Notes under the pieces: model-generated
What the model was told of the DNA's origin: nothing
Databases searched by the model: none
Seen by the model: only the letters and a program-made list of their open reading frames with translations
In this document: piece by piece, positions 16,040 to 25,666 of the stretch
Position numbering within the stretch: position 1 is the stretch's first letter
Layout of the letters: every line of letters starts with the position of its first letter
Made by a program: the position numbers and the translations under genes
NCBI GenBank assembly: GCA_023957335.1
Contig: JAMLHC010000001.1
Location: 640,017 to 704,016 of the forward strand
Length of the DNA: 64,000 nt
Direction: 5' to 3'
DNA from: Bacteroidota bacterium
GTDB taxonomy: Bacteria; Bacteroidota; Bacteroidia; NS11-12g; UBA955

Positions 16040-19000
16040 ATGAAGTTTCCAAGCTATAAAAACCCCAACTGGTCGGCATTAGAAGAGGAAGTGTTGGCAC
16101 TGTGGAAGAAGAATCAAATTTTTGAAAAAACAGTAAGTCAACGTCCGGCTGACAATGCATTTACATTTTATGAAGGTCCACCGAGTGCAAATGGAATGCC
16201 CGGCATTCACCACGTTATGGCAAGAACTATCAAAGATGTATTCTGCCGTTACAAAACCCAGAAGGGATATAGGGTGTTGCGCAAAGGCGGCTGGGACACG
16301 CACGGTCTGCCGGTAGAATTGCAAGTTGAAAAAAGATTAGGGATTACCAAAGACGATATTGGCAAAAAAATCAGTATTGCTGATTACAACAAAGCTTGCC
16401 GCGAAGATGTGATGATGTTCAAGGAAAAATGGGACGACCTCACAGACAGAATCGGTTTTTGGTTGGACTTGGACAAGCCCTATATAACCTACGAAAACAA
16501 CTATATTGAGAGTGTATGGAACCTGCTCAAACAGTTCTATGACAAAGGTTTGCTCTACAAAGGATACACCATTCAACCCTTCTCGCCTGCTGCCGGAACA
16601 GGACTGAGCTCGCACGAGTTGAACCAACCGGGATGTTACAGAGAAGTCAAAGACACTACGGTAGTAGCGCAATTTGCACTGATTTCAAATGACAAATACA
16701 AAAGTCTTAACTTTCCATCAAAAACCTATGCGCTTGCATGGACTACTACACCTTGGACTTTACCTTCAAATACAGCACTTGCCGTGGGTGCAAATATTGA
16801 ATATGTGTTGATTGAAACCCTTAACCCATATACCTTTCTGCCGGTCAATGTATTGTTGGCAAAAGACAGAGTGGCTGCCTATTTCAAAGCAGAAGGTGAA
16901 AACCTATCCATATATGACTTCAAAGAAGGCCACAAAGTGATTGGATGGCGCGTGTTGAACACATTCAAAGGCAAAGAACTCGAAGGATTACAATATGAAC
17001 AGTTGCTTCCTTATGCGCAACCGGAGGGAAAAGCATTTGAGGTTTTTGTAGGCGATTTTGTTACCACTACCGATGGAACAGGCATTGTACACATGGCTCC
17101 CAGTTTTGGTTCTGACGATTTTAGATTATCCCAGAAAAAAGGTTTTGCAGCCTTAACTCTTGTGGACGAGCGCGGCAAATTTGTGCCCGAAGTTACCGAT
17201 TTTGCAGGCGAGTATGTAAAAGAAGCCTATTACTCTGACGAAGAACTTGAAGCAGAGCGCAAAAAACAAGGCAGAGACAAATATCTGTCTGTGGATGAGC
17301 GCATTGCGATTAAATTAAAACAAGAAAACAAGGCATTTAAGGTTGAAAAATACAGCCATAATTACCCGCATTGTTGGCGCACTGACAAGCCTATTTTATA
17401 CTATCCTTTGAAAAGCTGGTTTATCAAAACCACTGCCCTGCGCAACCGCTTGGTAGAATTGAACAAAACCATTAATTGGAAGCCCAAATCCACCGGAGAA
17501 GGGCGTTTTGCAGACTGGTTAGAAAACCTTGTGGACTGGAATCTTTCTCGTTCAAGATTTTGGGGGACGCCTTTGCCAATTTGGCGTACAGAAGACGGCA
17601 GCGAAGAAATCTGCATCGGTTCTTTGGAACAGATGAACACCGAGATAGAGAAAGCCGTGCAAGCCGGCTACATGAAAGCAAACCCAATCAAAGACCAAGC
17701 TACCCTTGATTTGCATAGACCTTTGGTGGACGAGATTTTCCTTTGTTCCGCTTCGGGCAAGAAGATGACCCGCGAAACCGACCTGATTGATGTTTGGTTT
17801 GACAGCGGTGCTATGCCTTATGCACAATGGCATTTCCCTTTTGAAAACAAAGAAACTTTCCACTCTAATTTCCCTGCTGATTTTATTGCCGAAGGAGTTG
17901 ACCAAACGCGCGGATGGTTCTTTACACTGCATGTAATTGCTACCGCTCTCTTTGATTCGGTTGCTTACAAGAATGTGGTTGCCAACGGACTTGTATTGGA
18001 CAAAAACGGAAATAAAATGTCCAAGCGCTTAGGCAACGCCATAGACCCATTTGCGGCTGTTGCCAAATATGGTGCAGATGCAATTCGCTGGTATATGATG
18101 TCAAATGCACAGCCTTGGGACAATCTTAAATTTGATTTGAACGGTATGGAAGAGGTGCAGCGCAAATTCTTTGGAACACTATTTAACACCTATTCATTCT
18201 TCGCTCTTTATGCAAATGTGGACGGCTTTACCCACAAGGAAACCCAAATACCGGTAGCACAACGTCCTGAAATTGACCGTTGGATTTTGTCTATGCTCAA
18301 CAGCTTGATTCAAACCGTAGATGAGAGTTTGTCGGATTACGACCCCACACGCGCAACCCGTGCCATACAGACTTTTGTTGATGAGCATTTGAGCAACTGG
18401 TATGTCCGTTTGTGCAGAAGAAGATTCTGGAAAGGTGAATATTCCGAAGACAAAATTGCAGCCTATCAAACCTTGTTTGAATGTTTGCACACACTTTGCA
18501 AACTCATTGCACCCGTAGCGCCTTTCTATGCCGAAAGACTCTATCAAGATTTGCAAAAAGTAACAGGATTAGAGAATTGCGAATCTGTGCATTTAAGCCT
18601 TTTTCCAAGAGTTACAAGCGATTTCATCGATACCGAACTTGAACAAACAATGGAATTAGCCCAAAAGTTCAGTTCTATGATATTAAGTCTGCGCAAGAGA
18701 GAGAATCTGAAAGTACGTCAGCCTTTGCAAAAGGTAATGATTCCTGTGTTAGACCCTGCATTCAAAAAACGTTTACAACACGTTGAAGCCCTTATTTTAA
18801 GCGAGGTCAATGTCAAAGAAATGCAATATTTGGAAGAAGGCGAAGGAAGCGCAACCCTTGTCAAACAAATAAAACCCAACTTCAAGACACTCGGCAAAAA
18901 AGCAGGTCCTTTGATGAAACAAATTGCTGCCAAGATTGCCACTTTGGGACAAGACGATATAGCTGCAATAGAAGATAATGGGCAATTGTTGATAGACCTT

Positions 19001-19384
19001 GATTCGCACCCGTTTGAATTATTAGCCGAAGATGTGGAAATCAATCCCGTTGATATAGAAGGATGGCTTGTAATGTCTGAAGGTAAACTGACCGTGGCAC
19101 TTGACATTACGGTAACTGAAACATTAAAGCAAGAAGGAATTGCACGTGAGTTTGTGAATAGACTGCAAAACCTGCGTAAAGAACTTCACTTTGATGTTAC
19201 CGATAAAATCAGCGTAACAGTCCAAACAGACAATGAAATTTCTATGGCAATCGACAATTATAAAGACTATATTTGCGCAGAAATTTTGGCTACAGGAATT
19301 TCAATGTCCTCAACAGCGGAAATGCCCTATATCATTGAGCTTGAGGAGAAAGAGTTAAAAGTCAAAATAGAAAAGATTTCGTAA
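16040..19384 (+). CDS. ileS: Isoleucyl-tRNA synthetase
   Basis: A 1114-residue class I aminoacyl-tRNA synthetase charging tRNA-Ile. The ATP-binding HIGH element is GIHH here (about 55-58, in NGMPGIHHVMART), and the second signature GNKMSKRLGN lies near residue 660. The CP1 editing domain sits between them (about 195-400; TTTPWTLPSN, GTGIVHMAPSFG). The anticodon-binding domain follows (about 690-860), and the long C-terminal extension resembles the larger eukaryote-like (type 2) IleRS rather than the Zn-ended type 1 enzyme. The dksA-like and lspA genes follow on the same strand after 14 and 9 bases, an arrangement common in Bacteroidota. Confidence 0.96.
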   Translation: MKFPSYKNPNWSALEEEVLALWKKNQIFEKTVSQRPADNAFTFYEGPPSANGMPGIHHVMARTIKDVFCRYKTQKGYRVLRKGGWDTHGLPVELQVEKRLGITKDDIGKKISIADYNKACREDVMMFKEKWDDLTDRIGFWLDLDKPYITYENNYIESVWNLLKQFYDKGLLYKGYTIQPFSPAAGTGLSSHELNQPGCYREVKDTTVVAQFALISNDKYKSLNFPSKTYALAWTTTPWTLPSNTALAVGANIEYVLIETLNPYTFLPVNVLLAKDRVAAYFKAEGENLSIYDFKEGHKVIGWRVLNTFKGKELEGLQYEQLLPYAQPEGKAFEVFVGDFVTTTDGTGIVHMAPSFGSDDFRLSQKKGFAALTLVDERGKFVPEVTDFAGEYVKEAYYSDEELEAERKKQGRDKYLSVDERIAIKLKQENKAFKVEKYSHNYPHCWRTDKPILYYPLKSWFIKTTALRNRLVELNKTINWKPKSTGEGRFADWLENLVDWNLSRSRFWGTPLPIWRTEDGSEEICIGSLEQMNTEIEKAVQAGYMKANPIKDQATLDLHRPLVDEIFLCSASGKKMTRETDLIDVWFDSGAMPYAQWHFPFENKETFHSNFPADFIAEGVDQTRGWFFTLHVIATALFDSVAYKNVVANGLVLDKNGNKMSKRLGNAIDPFAAVAKYGADAIRWYMMSNAQPWDNLKFDLNGMEEVQRKFFGTLFNTYSFFALYANVDGFTHKETQIPVAQRPEIDRWILSMLNSLIQTVDESLSDYDPTRATRAIQTFVDEHLSNWYVRLCRRRFWKGEYSEDKIAAYQTLFECLHTLCKLIAPVAPFYAERLYQDLQKVTGLENCESVHLSLFPRVTSDFIDTELEQTMELAQKFSSMILSLRKRENLKVRQPLQKVMIPVLDPAFKKRLQHVEALILSEVNVKEMQYLEEGEGSATLVKQIKPNFKTLGKKAGPLMKQIAAKIATLGQDDIAAIEDNGQLLIDLDSHPFELLAEDVEINPVDIEGWLVMSEGKLTVALDITVTETLKQEGIAREFVNRLQNLRKELHFDVTDKISVTVQTDNEISMAIDNYKDYICAEILATGISMSSTAEMPYIIELEEKELKVKIEKIS

Positions 19385-19398
19385 ATAAATACCCCGAT

Positions 19399-19773
19399 AT
19401 GGAAGAAAATAAAAGATACGGAGATGCCGATTTAGCTGAGTTCAAAGCACTTATCATGGAGAAGCTCACCTCTGCGCGTGAAGAATTAGGAAAATTGCAA
19501 TCTCAGTTGGCAAACCCAAACGAGAATGGAATCGAGCAACAGCATTACATCACAATGGAAGACGGTGCGCTGACTTTGGAAAAAGAGAATCTCAACCAAC
19601 TTGCTGCAAGGCAGCAAAAATTTATTAATAACCTTGAGGCTGCATTGGTCAGAATTGAAAACAAGACCTATGGTATTTGTAGAGAAACCGGAAAACTTAT
19701 AAGCAAAGAGCGTTTAAAAGCGGTTCCGCACACTACATTGAGCATTGAAGCCAAAATCAATCAATACAAATAA
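19399..19773 (+). CDS. TraR/DksA-family protein
   Basis: A 124-residue protein. Residues of about 8-95 are mostly helical, with a coiled-coil pattern, and the C-terminus TYGICRETGKLISKERLKAVPHT is the family's zinc-finger region. Only one of the expected Cys residues is present (GIC), so it does not bind Zn in the C4 manner; as far as I know this is normal for the Bacteroidota branch rather than a defect. DksA-type proteins bind RNA polymerase through the secondary channel and tune transcription with ppGpp; whether this branch does so is inference. It lies between ileS and lspA in a tight run. Confidence 0.85.
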   Translation: MEENKRYGDADLAEFKALIMEKLTSAREELGKLQSQLANPNENGIEQQHYITMEDGALTLEKENLNQLAARQQKFINNLEAALVRIENKTYGICRETGKLISKERLKAVPHTTLSIEAKINQYK

Positions 19774-19782
19774 AAGAACTGA

Positions 19783-20508
19783 TTGGAAAACACTTCTGAA
19801 AATCAAGTTTTTGAAAAATTTCAAGAACCGATAGTGTTGCCTGACAGCACAAACACATATAACTCCAAAAGACTTTGGATAATTTCTGTGGCTGTTATTT
19901 CTTTTATTCTGCTGATTGACCAAATTCTAAAAGTTTGGGTTAAAACCCACATGCACATGGGCGAGGAAATTCATGTAATGGGAAATTGGTTTATCCTACA
20001 TTATACTGAAAATATGGGTATGGCATTCGGGCTTGAACTCGGAGGCAAATACGGCAAACTCATTTTAACAACGTTTCGGTTAGTCGCTGTTGGATTTGGC
20101 ATTTGGGTATTATATTATCATATTTCCAAAAGAGCACATAAAGGGTTTATACTCTGTATTGCCCTGATTCTTGCAGGAGCCATCGGCAATATCATTGACA
20201 GTGTTTTCTATGGTGTAATTTTCCATGACATTAACCACTATTCTGGCGGTTGGTTTCATGGTTGGGTAGTGGATATGTTCTATTTTCCTTTGTTTGAAGG
20301 CTTTTACCCCGATTGGTTGCCAATCAAAGGCGGTGATTATTTCATCTTTTTCAGTCCGGTTTTCAATATTGCAGATTCTGCTATTACTTTAGGGGTGCTG
20401 CTTATTCTTATTTTCCAGAAAAAATTCTTCATAAAAGAAGAAACACTGAAGGTTGCGGTAACTGAACACAAATCTGAAGTGACAGATAACACTACAACTG
20501 AAATCTAA
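19783..20508 (+). CDS. lspA: Lipoprotein signal peptidase (signal peptidase II)
   Basis: A 241-residue inner-membrane aspartic protease that removes signal peptides from lipidated prolipoproteins. It has four hydrophobic helices, the catalytic Asp residues in GNIIDSVFYG and FNIADSAITLG, and the conserved NMGMAFGL segment (NxGxAF). The N-terminus has a roughly 30-residue polar extension and there is a large periplasmic insertion (WFHGWVVDMFYFPLFEGFYP), both common in Bacteroidota LspA. The start must be the TTG at 19783: it follows the dksA-like stop by 9 bases and no ATG occurs before the second helix. The window encodes several lipoproteins it would process. Confidence 0.95.
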   Translation: MENTSENQVFEKFQEPIVLPDSTNTYNSKRLWIISVAVISFILLIDQILKVWVKTHMHMGEEIHVMGNWFILHYTENMGMAFGLELGGKYGKLILTTFRLVAVGFGIWVLYYHISKRAHKGFILCIALILAGAIGNIIDSVFYGVIFHDINHYSGGWFHGWVVDMFYFPLFEGFYPDWLPIKGGDYFIFFSPVFNIADSAITLGVLLILIFQKKFFIKEETLKVAVTEHKSEVTDNTTTEI

Positions 20509-20515
20509 ATCTTCT

Positions 20516-21484
20516 CTATTTTTCCCTCATTCTCAATAAATCAATCAATTCTATCAATGGTTTGTATTGAGAAATCGGAATTGTGGATGATATCAAAACC
20601 TCTTTTGCTTTAGTAAAATAATTCTCCATCAACTCTTGACCTGCCTCCCCTATTTTTAACTCTCCAAATAGCTGCATAGTATGATGCAGACGCAACTGCC
20701 CATCTGTCCTTAATTTGTCAAACCATAAAGCAAGCTGAGCTTTTTGTTCACTATTGGCATTTTCCCATGCCAGATTAAAGAGTGCTGTTTTCTTTGCCGT
20801 AAGAATGTCTCCACCAAGCTGTTTGCCTGTATGTTCGGGCTTGCCAAAAGCATCCAAATAATCATCCATTATCTGAAATGCTATGCCAATATTTACCCCA
20901 AAATGATACAATGTGTTCGCAATATGGGGCGTTGCATTTACACTCAAGCCTCCGCATTTTAAACAACAACCCAAAAGAACGGCTGTTTTAAGCCTAATCA
21001 TTTCAATGTATTGTTCCAAACTGACACTCGGTAATTTTTCAAAATCCATATCCATCTGTTGTCCTTCACATACTTCTCGTGCAGTTTGAGAAAGGTTCTC
21101 TAAAATTTGAATCTTATTGGGAACATCAGCCTTGAGGATAATATCATAAGACGCTATTACCATGTTGTCACCCGCCAGAATTGCCGTTGCAATGTTTTCT
21201 TTGATATGCAGAGATGTTTTGCCTCTACGAGTAGGGGCTTCATCCATGATGTCATCATGCACTAAAGTAAAATTATGAAAAACTTCCATAGCGTGAGCAA
21301 CCGGCATAGCTTTAGCCAAATCTCCACCGCTGATTTCGGCTCCCAAAAGTGTCAAAATCGGTCTCAATCGTTTTCCTCCTATTGCCATGATATAATTCAT
21401 GGATGCATAAAGTTTGGGAGGGACACCGTGAAATGTATTTTCAGATAAATACTGTTCGTACTCTGATTTAATGCTTTGTAACAT
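20516..21484 (-). CDS. Polyprenyl synthetase (trans-isoprenyl diphosphate synthase)
   Basis: From the ATG at 21484 the protein has 322 residues; a longer frame starting at 21541 would overlap rnr by 56 bases and is rejected. It carries GGKRLRP (about 36-42), the first Asp-rich motif DDIMD (77-81) followed by two Arg (86-87), and the second Asp-rich motif DDYLD (207-211), all of which bind Mg-diphosphate. The enzyme adds isopentenyl diphosphate to allylic diphosphates; the chain length (farnesyl, geranylgeranyl or longer) cannot be set with certainty. It follows rnr by one base and probably shares its transcript. It converges on lspA with only 7 bases between. Confidence 0.92.
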   Translation of the reverse strand: MLQSIKSEYEQYLSENTFHGVPPKLYASMNYIMAIGGKRLRPILTLLGAEISGGDLAKAMPVAHAMEVFHNFTLVHDDIMDEAPTRRGKTSLHIKENIATAILAGDNMVIASYDIILKADVPNKIQILENLSQTAREVCEGQQMDMDFEKLPSVSLEQYIEMIRLKTAVLLGCCLKCGGLSVNATPHIANTLYHFGVNIGIAFQIMDDYLDAFGKPEHTGKQLGGDILTAKKTALFNLAWENANSEQKAQLALWFDKLRTDGQLRLHHTMQLFGELKIGEAGQELMENYFTKAKEVLISSTIPISQYKPLIELIDLLRMREK

Positions 21485-21485
21485 A

Positions 21486-23690
21486 TTATCGCCTTCTGTA
21501 TTTTCTGTATTTATCCTGTTTGCGGTTTTGTTCGGGCGCATCTTTTTGGCGTTCTTTTGAACTCAAGTTGTCGATGAGTGTAAAATCAATGGTTCTTGCC
21601 AGTGGATTGGTTTCTTTGACTCTGACGATAACTTTGTCTCCGAGTGCATGTTTCTTAAAATAATATCTGCCCACAATTTGCATATTGTATTCATCATAAT
21701 CATACATATCATCTTTGAGAGAAGAAATTTTAATCAATCCTTCACTTTTGTTTTGTGTGAGTTCAACAAAAATCCCCCAATCCGTTACCCCACTGATAAC
21801 TCCTTCAAAATCTTTCCCGATTTGCTCTCCCATCCATTCTGCCTGTTTGTATTTAACCGAAGCGCGTTCTGCTTCAGCGGCTTTTTGTTCGGCAGTACTG
21901 CATTTTTTGCAGAGTTCTTCAACCTCTCCCATTTGCGGATAGTGAGTTTTTTTCCCTTGCAAAATATCAAATAAAATTCTGTGTACTAACAAGTCCGGAT
22001 ATCTTCTGATGGGTGATGTAAAATGGGTATATGTTTCAAATCCAAGCCCCCAATGGCTTGAGAAATAAGGGGTATAGGTTGCTTTTGCCATGGAGCGAAT
22101 GGCTAATTGCGACAGAATCCCTTCTTCGGGTTTGTCTTTGATTTTATTCATCAGTTCGTTAATGGATGTTTTTATCTGATGTTCGTTCCCCACTCGGATT
22201 ACATATCCCCATTTGGCTGCAAATGATTTAAAATCTTCCAATTTGATTTCATTAGGTTGGTCGTGGAAGCGGAAAACAAAAGGGATTTTAGAATTTGTAT
22301 AATGCTTACTTCCAAAAGCCGCAACATGTTTGTTTGCCAATAACATAAATTCTTCTATCAAAAAATGTGTGTCCCCACGTTCTACCACCTTGATTCCAAT
22401 GGGCTTACCCTTTCCATCAAGTTCAAATTTGAATTCTATGCTGTCAAAATTCATGGAGCCATCTTTGAAACGGGTGGCTCGGAGGTTTTTGGCTATTTGA
22501 TTGGCAATATTAAGTTCTTTAACATAATCGCCTTTTTGGGAATCCAAAATCTGTTGTGCTTCTTCATAGCTGAATCTACGTTTGGAGCGAATCATTGTTT
22601 TGGCAAATTTTACCTTTTTAACTTTTCCCTGTGTATCAATATGAAAAATAGCAGAAAAAGCCGGTCTGTCGCAATTTGGATTTAGTGAGCATAGGTCTTC
22701 AGAAAGTCGTGGAGGAAGCATAGGAATGGTTCTGTCCACCAAATAAACGCTGGTTCCGCGCCTCTGTGCTTCTTTGTCAATAGCACCGCCTTTGGGAACA
22801 TAATAAGACACATCGGCAATATGCACACCCAGTTCAAACAAATCGTTTCCAATTTCACGGAGTGAGATAGCGTCATCAAAGTCTTTAGCTGTTGCGGGGT
22901 CAATTGTAAAAGTACTAATACTTCTCAGATCCAACCTGCGTTTAATTTCGTCTTGCGCGATTTCCTCAGGAAATGCTTCAGATTGAGCCATTGTTTCGGC
23001 AGGAAAATCAGTTTCAAAACCGAATTCTGCAACAATAGCATTCATTTCAGCTTCATTCTCGCCCGGATTGCCCAATATTTTCACTACTTTTCCGAAAGGG
23101 TTTTTAGCTCCATCGGGCCAATCTGTAATTTCCACTAAAGCTTTTTTGCCATCCCATTCTTTCGCCTGCTGATGTGTGAGCGAGATGAAAATATCTTTGT
23201 GCATCTTGCGGTAATCTGTAATCAGGAACGCAAAGTCTTTGAAAACTTTTAAAATACCCGCATAGGTAGTTTTGTTTCGTTCCAAAATCCTAACCACCTC
23301 TCCCCTAACTCTTGTGCCTCTTTTGGCAAGAATGGCAACCTCAACCAAATCGCCTTGCAAAGCGTGGTTTTGCATACCGCTTTCCACCACAATCTCTTCC
23401 GGAAAATCTTGTGAAAGTATATAACCTTGTCCGGTTTTTTTAATATCAATCCTACCGGTAATCTTAGCTGATTTGAAGGGTTTGAAATACTTGTTTCTGC
23501 CCAATTTTTGAAGGGCTCCGTTTTTAACTAAATTCTCTAAAAGCGGAATATAATCCTTGATGTTTTTATAACCTCCCTTTCTGATTCTGGAACCTATTTG
23601 TCTATATGTGAGCGCTGCGCCATAGAGCTTTTCCAGCACCTCTACAACTTGACTTTCAATATTTTGTGTATTATCTTTCTTATGTACCAT
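21486..23690 (-). CDS. rnr: Ribonuclease R
   Basis: A 734-residue 3'-5' exoribonuclease. Order of domains: N-terminal winged helix (about 1-75), cold-shock/OB domains (about 76-225), the RNB catalytic domain (about 250-590) with the metal-binding DPATAKDFDDAISL, and an S1 domain (about 635-720, FEGVISGVTDWGIFVEL), ending in a Lys/Arg-rich tail (QDKYRKYRRR). RNase R degrades structured RNA, including rRNA and mRNA. Length, domain order and the Asp cluster match the family. It has its own -7 box and the polyprenyl synthetase gene directly downstream. Confidence 0.95.
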   Translation of the reverse strand: MVHKKDNTQNIESQVVEVLEKLYGAALTYRQIGSRIRKGGYKNIKDYIPLLENLVKNGALQKLGRNKYFKPFKSAKITGRIDIKKTGQGYILSQDFPEEIVVESGMQNHALQGDLVEVAILAKRGTRVRGEVVRILERNKTTYAGILKVFKDFAFLITDYRKMHKDIFISLTHQQAKEWDGKKALVEITDWPDGAKNPFGKVVKILGNPGENEAEMNAIVAEFGFETDFPAETMAQSEAFPEEIAQDEIKRRLDLRSISTFTIDPATAKDFDDAISLREIGNDLFELGVHIADVSYYVPKGGAIDKEAQRRGTSVYLVDRTIPMLPPRLSEDLCSLNPNCDRPAFSAIFHIDTQGKVKKVKFAKTMIRSKRRFSYEEAQQILDSQKGDYVKELNIANQIAKNLRATRFKDGSMNFDSIEFKFELDGKGKPIGIKVVERGDTHFLIEEFMLLANKHVAAFGSKHYTNSKIPFVFRFHDQPNEIKLEDFKSFAAKWGYVIRVGNEHQIKTSINELMNKIKDKPEEGILSQLAIRSMAKATYTPYFSSHWGLGFETYTHFTSPIRRYPDLLVHRILFDILQGKKTHYPQMGEVEELCKKCSTAEQKAAEAERASVKYKQAEWMGEQIGKDFEGVISGVTDWGIFVELTQNKSEGLIKISSLKDDMYDYDEYNMQIVGRYYFKKHALGDKVIVRVKETNPLARTIDFTLIDNLSSKERQKDAPEQNRKQDKYRKYRRR

Positions 23691-23721
23691 TGCATGAATT
23701 CAACCTAATGTTGAATAACTG

Positions 23722-23729
23722 CAAATGTA
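23722..23729 (-). promoter_or_regulatory. -7 box for rnr
   Basis: Minus-strand TACATTTG fits TAnnTTTG, 31 bases upstream of the rnr ATG at 23690. Confidence 0.55.
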
Positions 23730-23832
23730 ACCTTGAAATAGCAATTCCTGTGATTTTTATGTTTAACAAAGGACTTCCTTATAAATATATGCATGGGACT
23801 ATACAAATGATTGAAACAATGTCATCCAATCA

Positions 23833-25443
23833 TTATGCATGATAATAAGACAAAATCTTCTTTGTATAATCGTTTTGGGGGTTGTTAAATAATTCTGAGG
23901 TATTTCCTTCTTCCACTAATCGACCGTCCTTTAGCACTAAAATTCTGTTGCAAATATGTTTGGCTACATTCATGTCGTGTGTAATAAAGACAAGACTTAA
24001 GCCTCTGTCGAATTGCAATTTTTTAAGCAAGTTTAACACTTGAGCTTGCACAGAAACGTCAAGTGCCGAAACGGCTTCATCACATACTAATATTTCAGGT
24101 TCGGTTGCCAGCGCACGTGCGATGCAGATTCTCTGTCTTTGTCCGCCTGAAAAGGCTTGTGGTTTTTTGTTTGCCATAGTGCTGTCCACACCCGTCTCTT
24201 CCAATAGTGCTGCAATCTTTTCCTTTCTTTTCAATTTAGATAGCGAAGGTTGGTGAATTTGCAACACTTCGTCTATGGCACTACCCACAGAGATTGCGGG
24301 GTTGAGCGAAGCAAAAGGATCCTGAAAAACCATCTGAATTTTGGATTGGTTAATATTGTCAGAATACAAGAGTTCACCGGTATTGGCGGACTCTAATCTA
24401 ACTAAGATTTTTGCAAGGGTCGATTTGCCGGAGCCTGACTGACCAATGACACCCACACATTCTCCTTTTTTTATGCTGAAAGTCAAGGGCTCTAATGCCT
24501 TAAATTTTTTATCATAGATTTTACTGACTTCTTTGGCTACCATCAAGTTGCTTTCTCCTATTTTGAGTGTTGCAAATTTTTCCGATTGTGGTGTTTGCTC
24601 TTGCATAAAATCACTGATAGTTGACAGAAAATATCCTTCGTTTCTGCTATTGGGACGACAGCTCAATAGGGCTTTGGTATAAGGGTGTTGAGGAGTTTTA
24701 ACGATTTGTTCTGTTTTTCCTGTTTCAACCAAAGCACCTTGATAAAATACAGCGATTCGGTCACAGAAACCGGCAACACTTTGTATATCATGTGAAATTA
24801 AAATCAGCGTGGTGCCAAATTTGCGAACCATTTGCAACAGCAGATTCAGAATATTGTCTTGCACCTCCGGGTCAAGTGCGGTTGTAGGCTCGTCTGCAAT
24901 CAACAAATCGGGTTTATTAAGCAAAGCCATAGCAATCATCACTCTTTGTCTTTGTCCGCCCGATAGTTGGTGCGGATAGCTGTTAAATGCTCTTGCACTC
25001 AGTCCCGGCATCACTTCTTCGAGCATTTGCAAACACTTTGCATCTTTGTGTTTTGTATTGATTTGCTCCAGAACACATTCTCGCATTTGCTTACCAATTT
25101 TTAGAGATGGATTGAGTGCTGCCAATGCATCTTGAAAAATATAGGCTATGTTTTGCAGTGCAAGTTTCCTTCGTTCTTTTGGAGCAAGAGCATATAGGTC
25201 GATTTCGTCTTTGCCTTGGGCAGTGAAAAAGGCATGTCCTTCTACCTTTGCCGTGTTTGACAAGAGTTTCATCAATGAGAGAAAAGTAACAGACTTTCCG
25301 GAACCGGACTCTCCAATGATTCCCAAAATCTCGGCACTATTCACTTCCAAGTCAATTCCTTTGACCGCCTCAATCATTTTGCCAAGTGGGTTTCTGAAAG
25401 AAATTTTCAGCGATTGAAATCTAAGTAGTGGCTGTTCCTGCAC
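23833..25443 (-). CDS. Peptide/nickel-type ABC transporter ATPase with two nucleotide-binding domains
   Basis: A 536-residue fusion of two ABC ATPase domains, as in YejF and GsiA. Domain 1 (about 6-265): Walker A GESGSGKS (44-51), signature LSGGQRQRV, Walker B LLIADEPTTALD. Domain 2 (about 295-536): Walker A GQSGSGKS, signature FSGGQRQRIC, Walker B ILVCDEAVSALD. The RPNSRNEGYF link after domain 1 belongs to the oligopeptide-type C-terminal extension. It should power uptake of di- or oligopeptides, but no permease or binding-protein gene is adjacent. The start is a GTG at 25443; no earlier in-frame start looks better, and a promoter-like box lies only 4 bases before it. Confidence 0.9.
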   Translation of the reverse strand: MQEQPLLRFQSLKISFRNPLGKMIEAVKGIDLEVNSAEILGIIGESGSGKSVTFLSLMKLLSNTAKVEGHAFFTAQGKDEIDLYALAPKERRKLALQNIAYIFQDALAALNPSLKIGKQMRECVLEQINTKHKDAKCLQMLEEVMPGLSARAFNSYPHQLSGGQRQRVMIAMALLNKPDLLIADEPTTALDPEVQDNILNLLLQMVRKFGTTLILISHDIQSVAGFCDRIAVFYQGALVETGKTEQIVKTPQHPYTKALLSCRPNSRNEGYFLSTISDFMQEQTPQSEKFATLKIGESNLMVAKEVSKIYDKKFKALEPLTFSIKKGECVGVIGQSGSGKSTLAKILVRLESANTGELLYSDNINQSKIQMVFQDPFASLNPAISVGSAIDEVLQIHQPSLSKLKRKEKIAALLEETGVDSTMANKKPQAFSGGQRQRICIARALATEPEILVCDEAVSALDVSVQAQVLNLLKKLQFDRGLSLVFITHDMNVAKHICNRILVLKDGRLVEEGNTSELFNNPQNDYTKKILSYYHA

Positions 25444-25447
25444 TCCG

Positions 25448-25455
25448 CAAATGTA
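25448..25455 (-). promoter_or_regulatory. -7 box next to the ABC ATPase start
   Basis: Minus-strand TACATTTG fits TAnnTTTG but ends only 4 bases before the GTG start, so transcription would begin at or within the first codons. Either the mRNA is leaderless or the box is not used. Confidence 0.35.
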
Positions 25456-25510
25456 AAAGGATTAAGCATTATTTAGGATTGATTTTGCACAAAGCGGTGT
25501 CCAAAAAAAA

Positions 25511-25530
25511 AGCCCCGATTATACGGGGCT
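25511..25530 (-). terminator. Terminator after tRNA-Ser
   Basis: AGCCCCG/CGGGGCT with a 6-base loop; on the minus strand it is followed by eight T residues (25510-25503). It lies 2 bases past the encoded CCA of tRNA-Ser. Confidence 0.85.
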
Positions 25531-25532
25531 TT

Positions 25533-25620
<88 letters not shown>

Positions 25621-25666
25621 TTTTGCGGGTTGCAAAAATAACCCAATTTTTATATTTACAAGCAGC

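Noticed and set aside
19399-19773. Broken zinc finger in the DksA-like protein as a sign of a pseudogene
   Set aside because: The single Cys appears normal for the Bacteroidota branch; the frame and gene order are intact.
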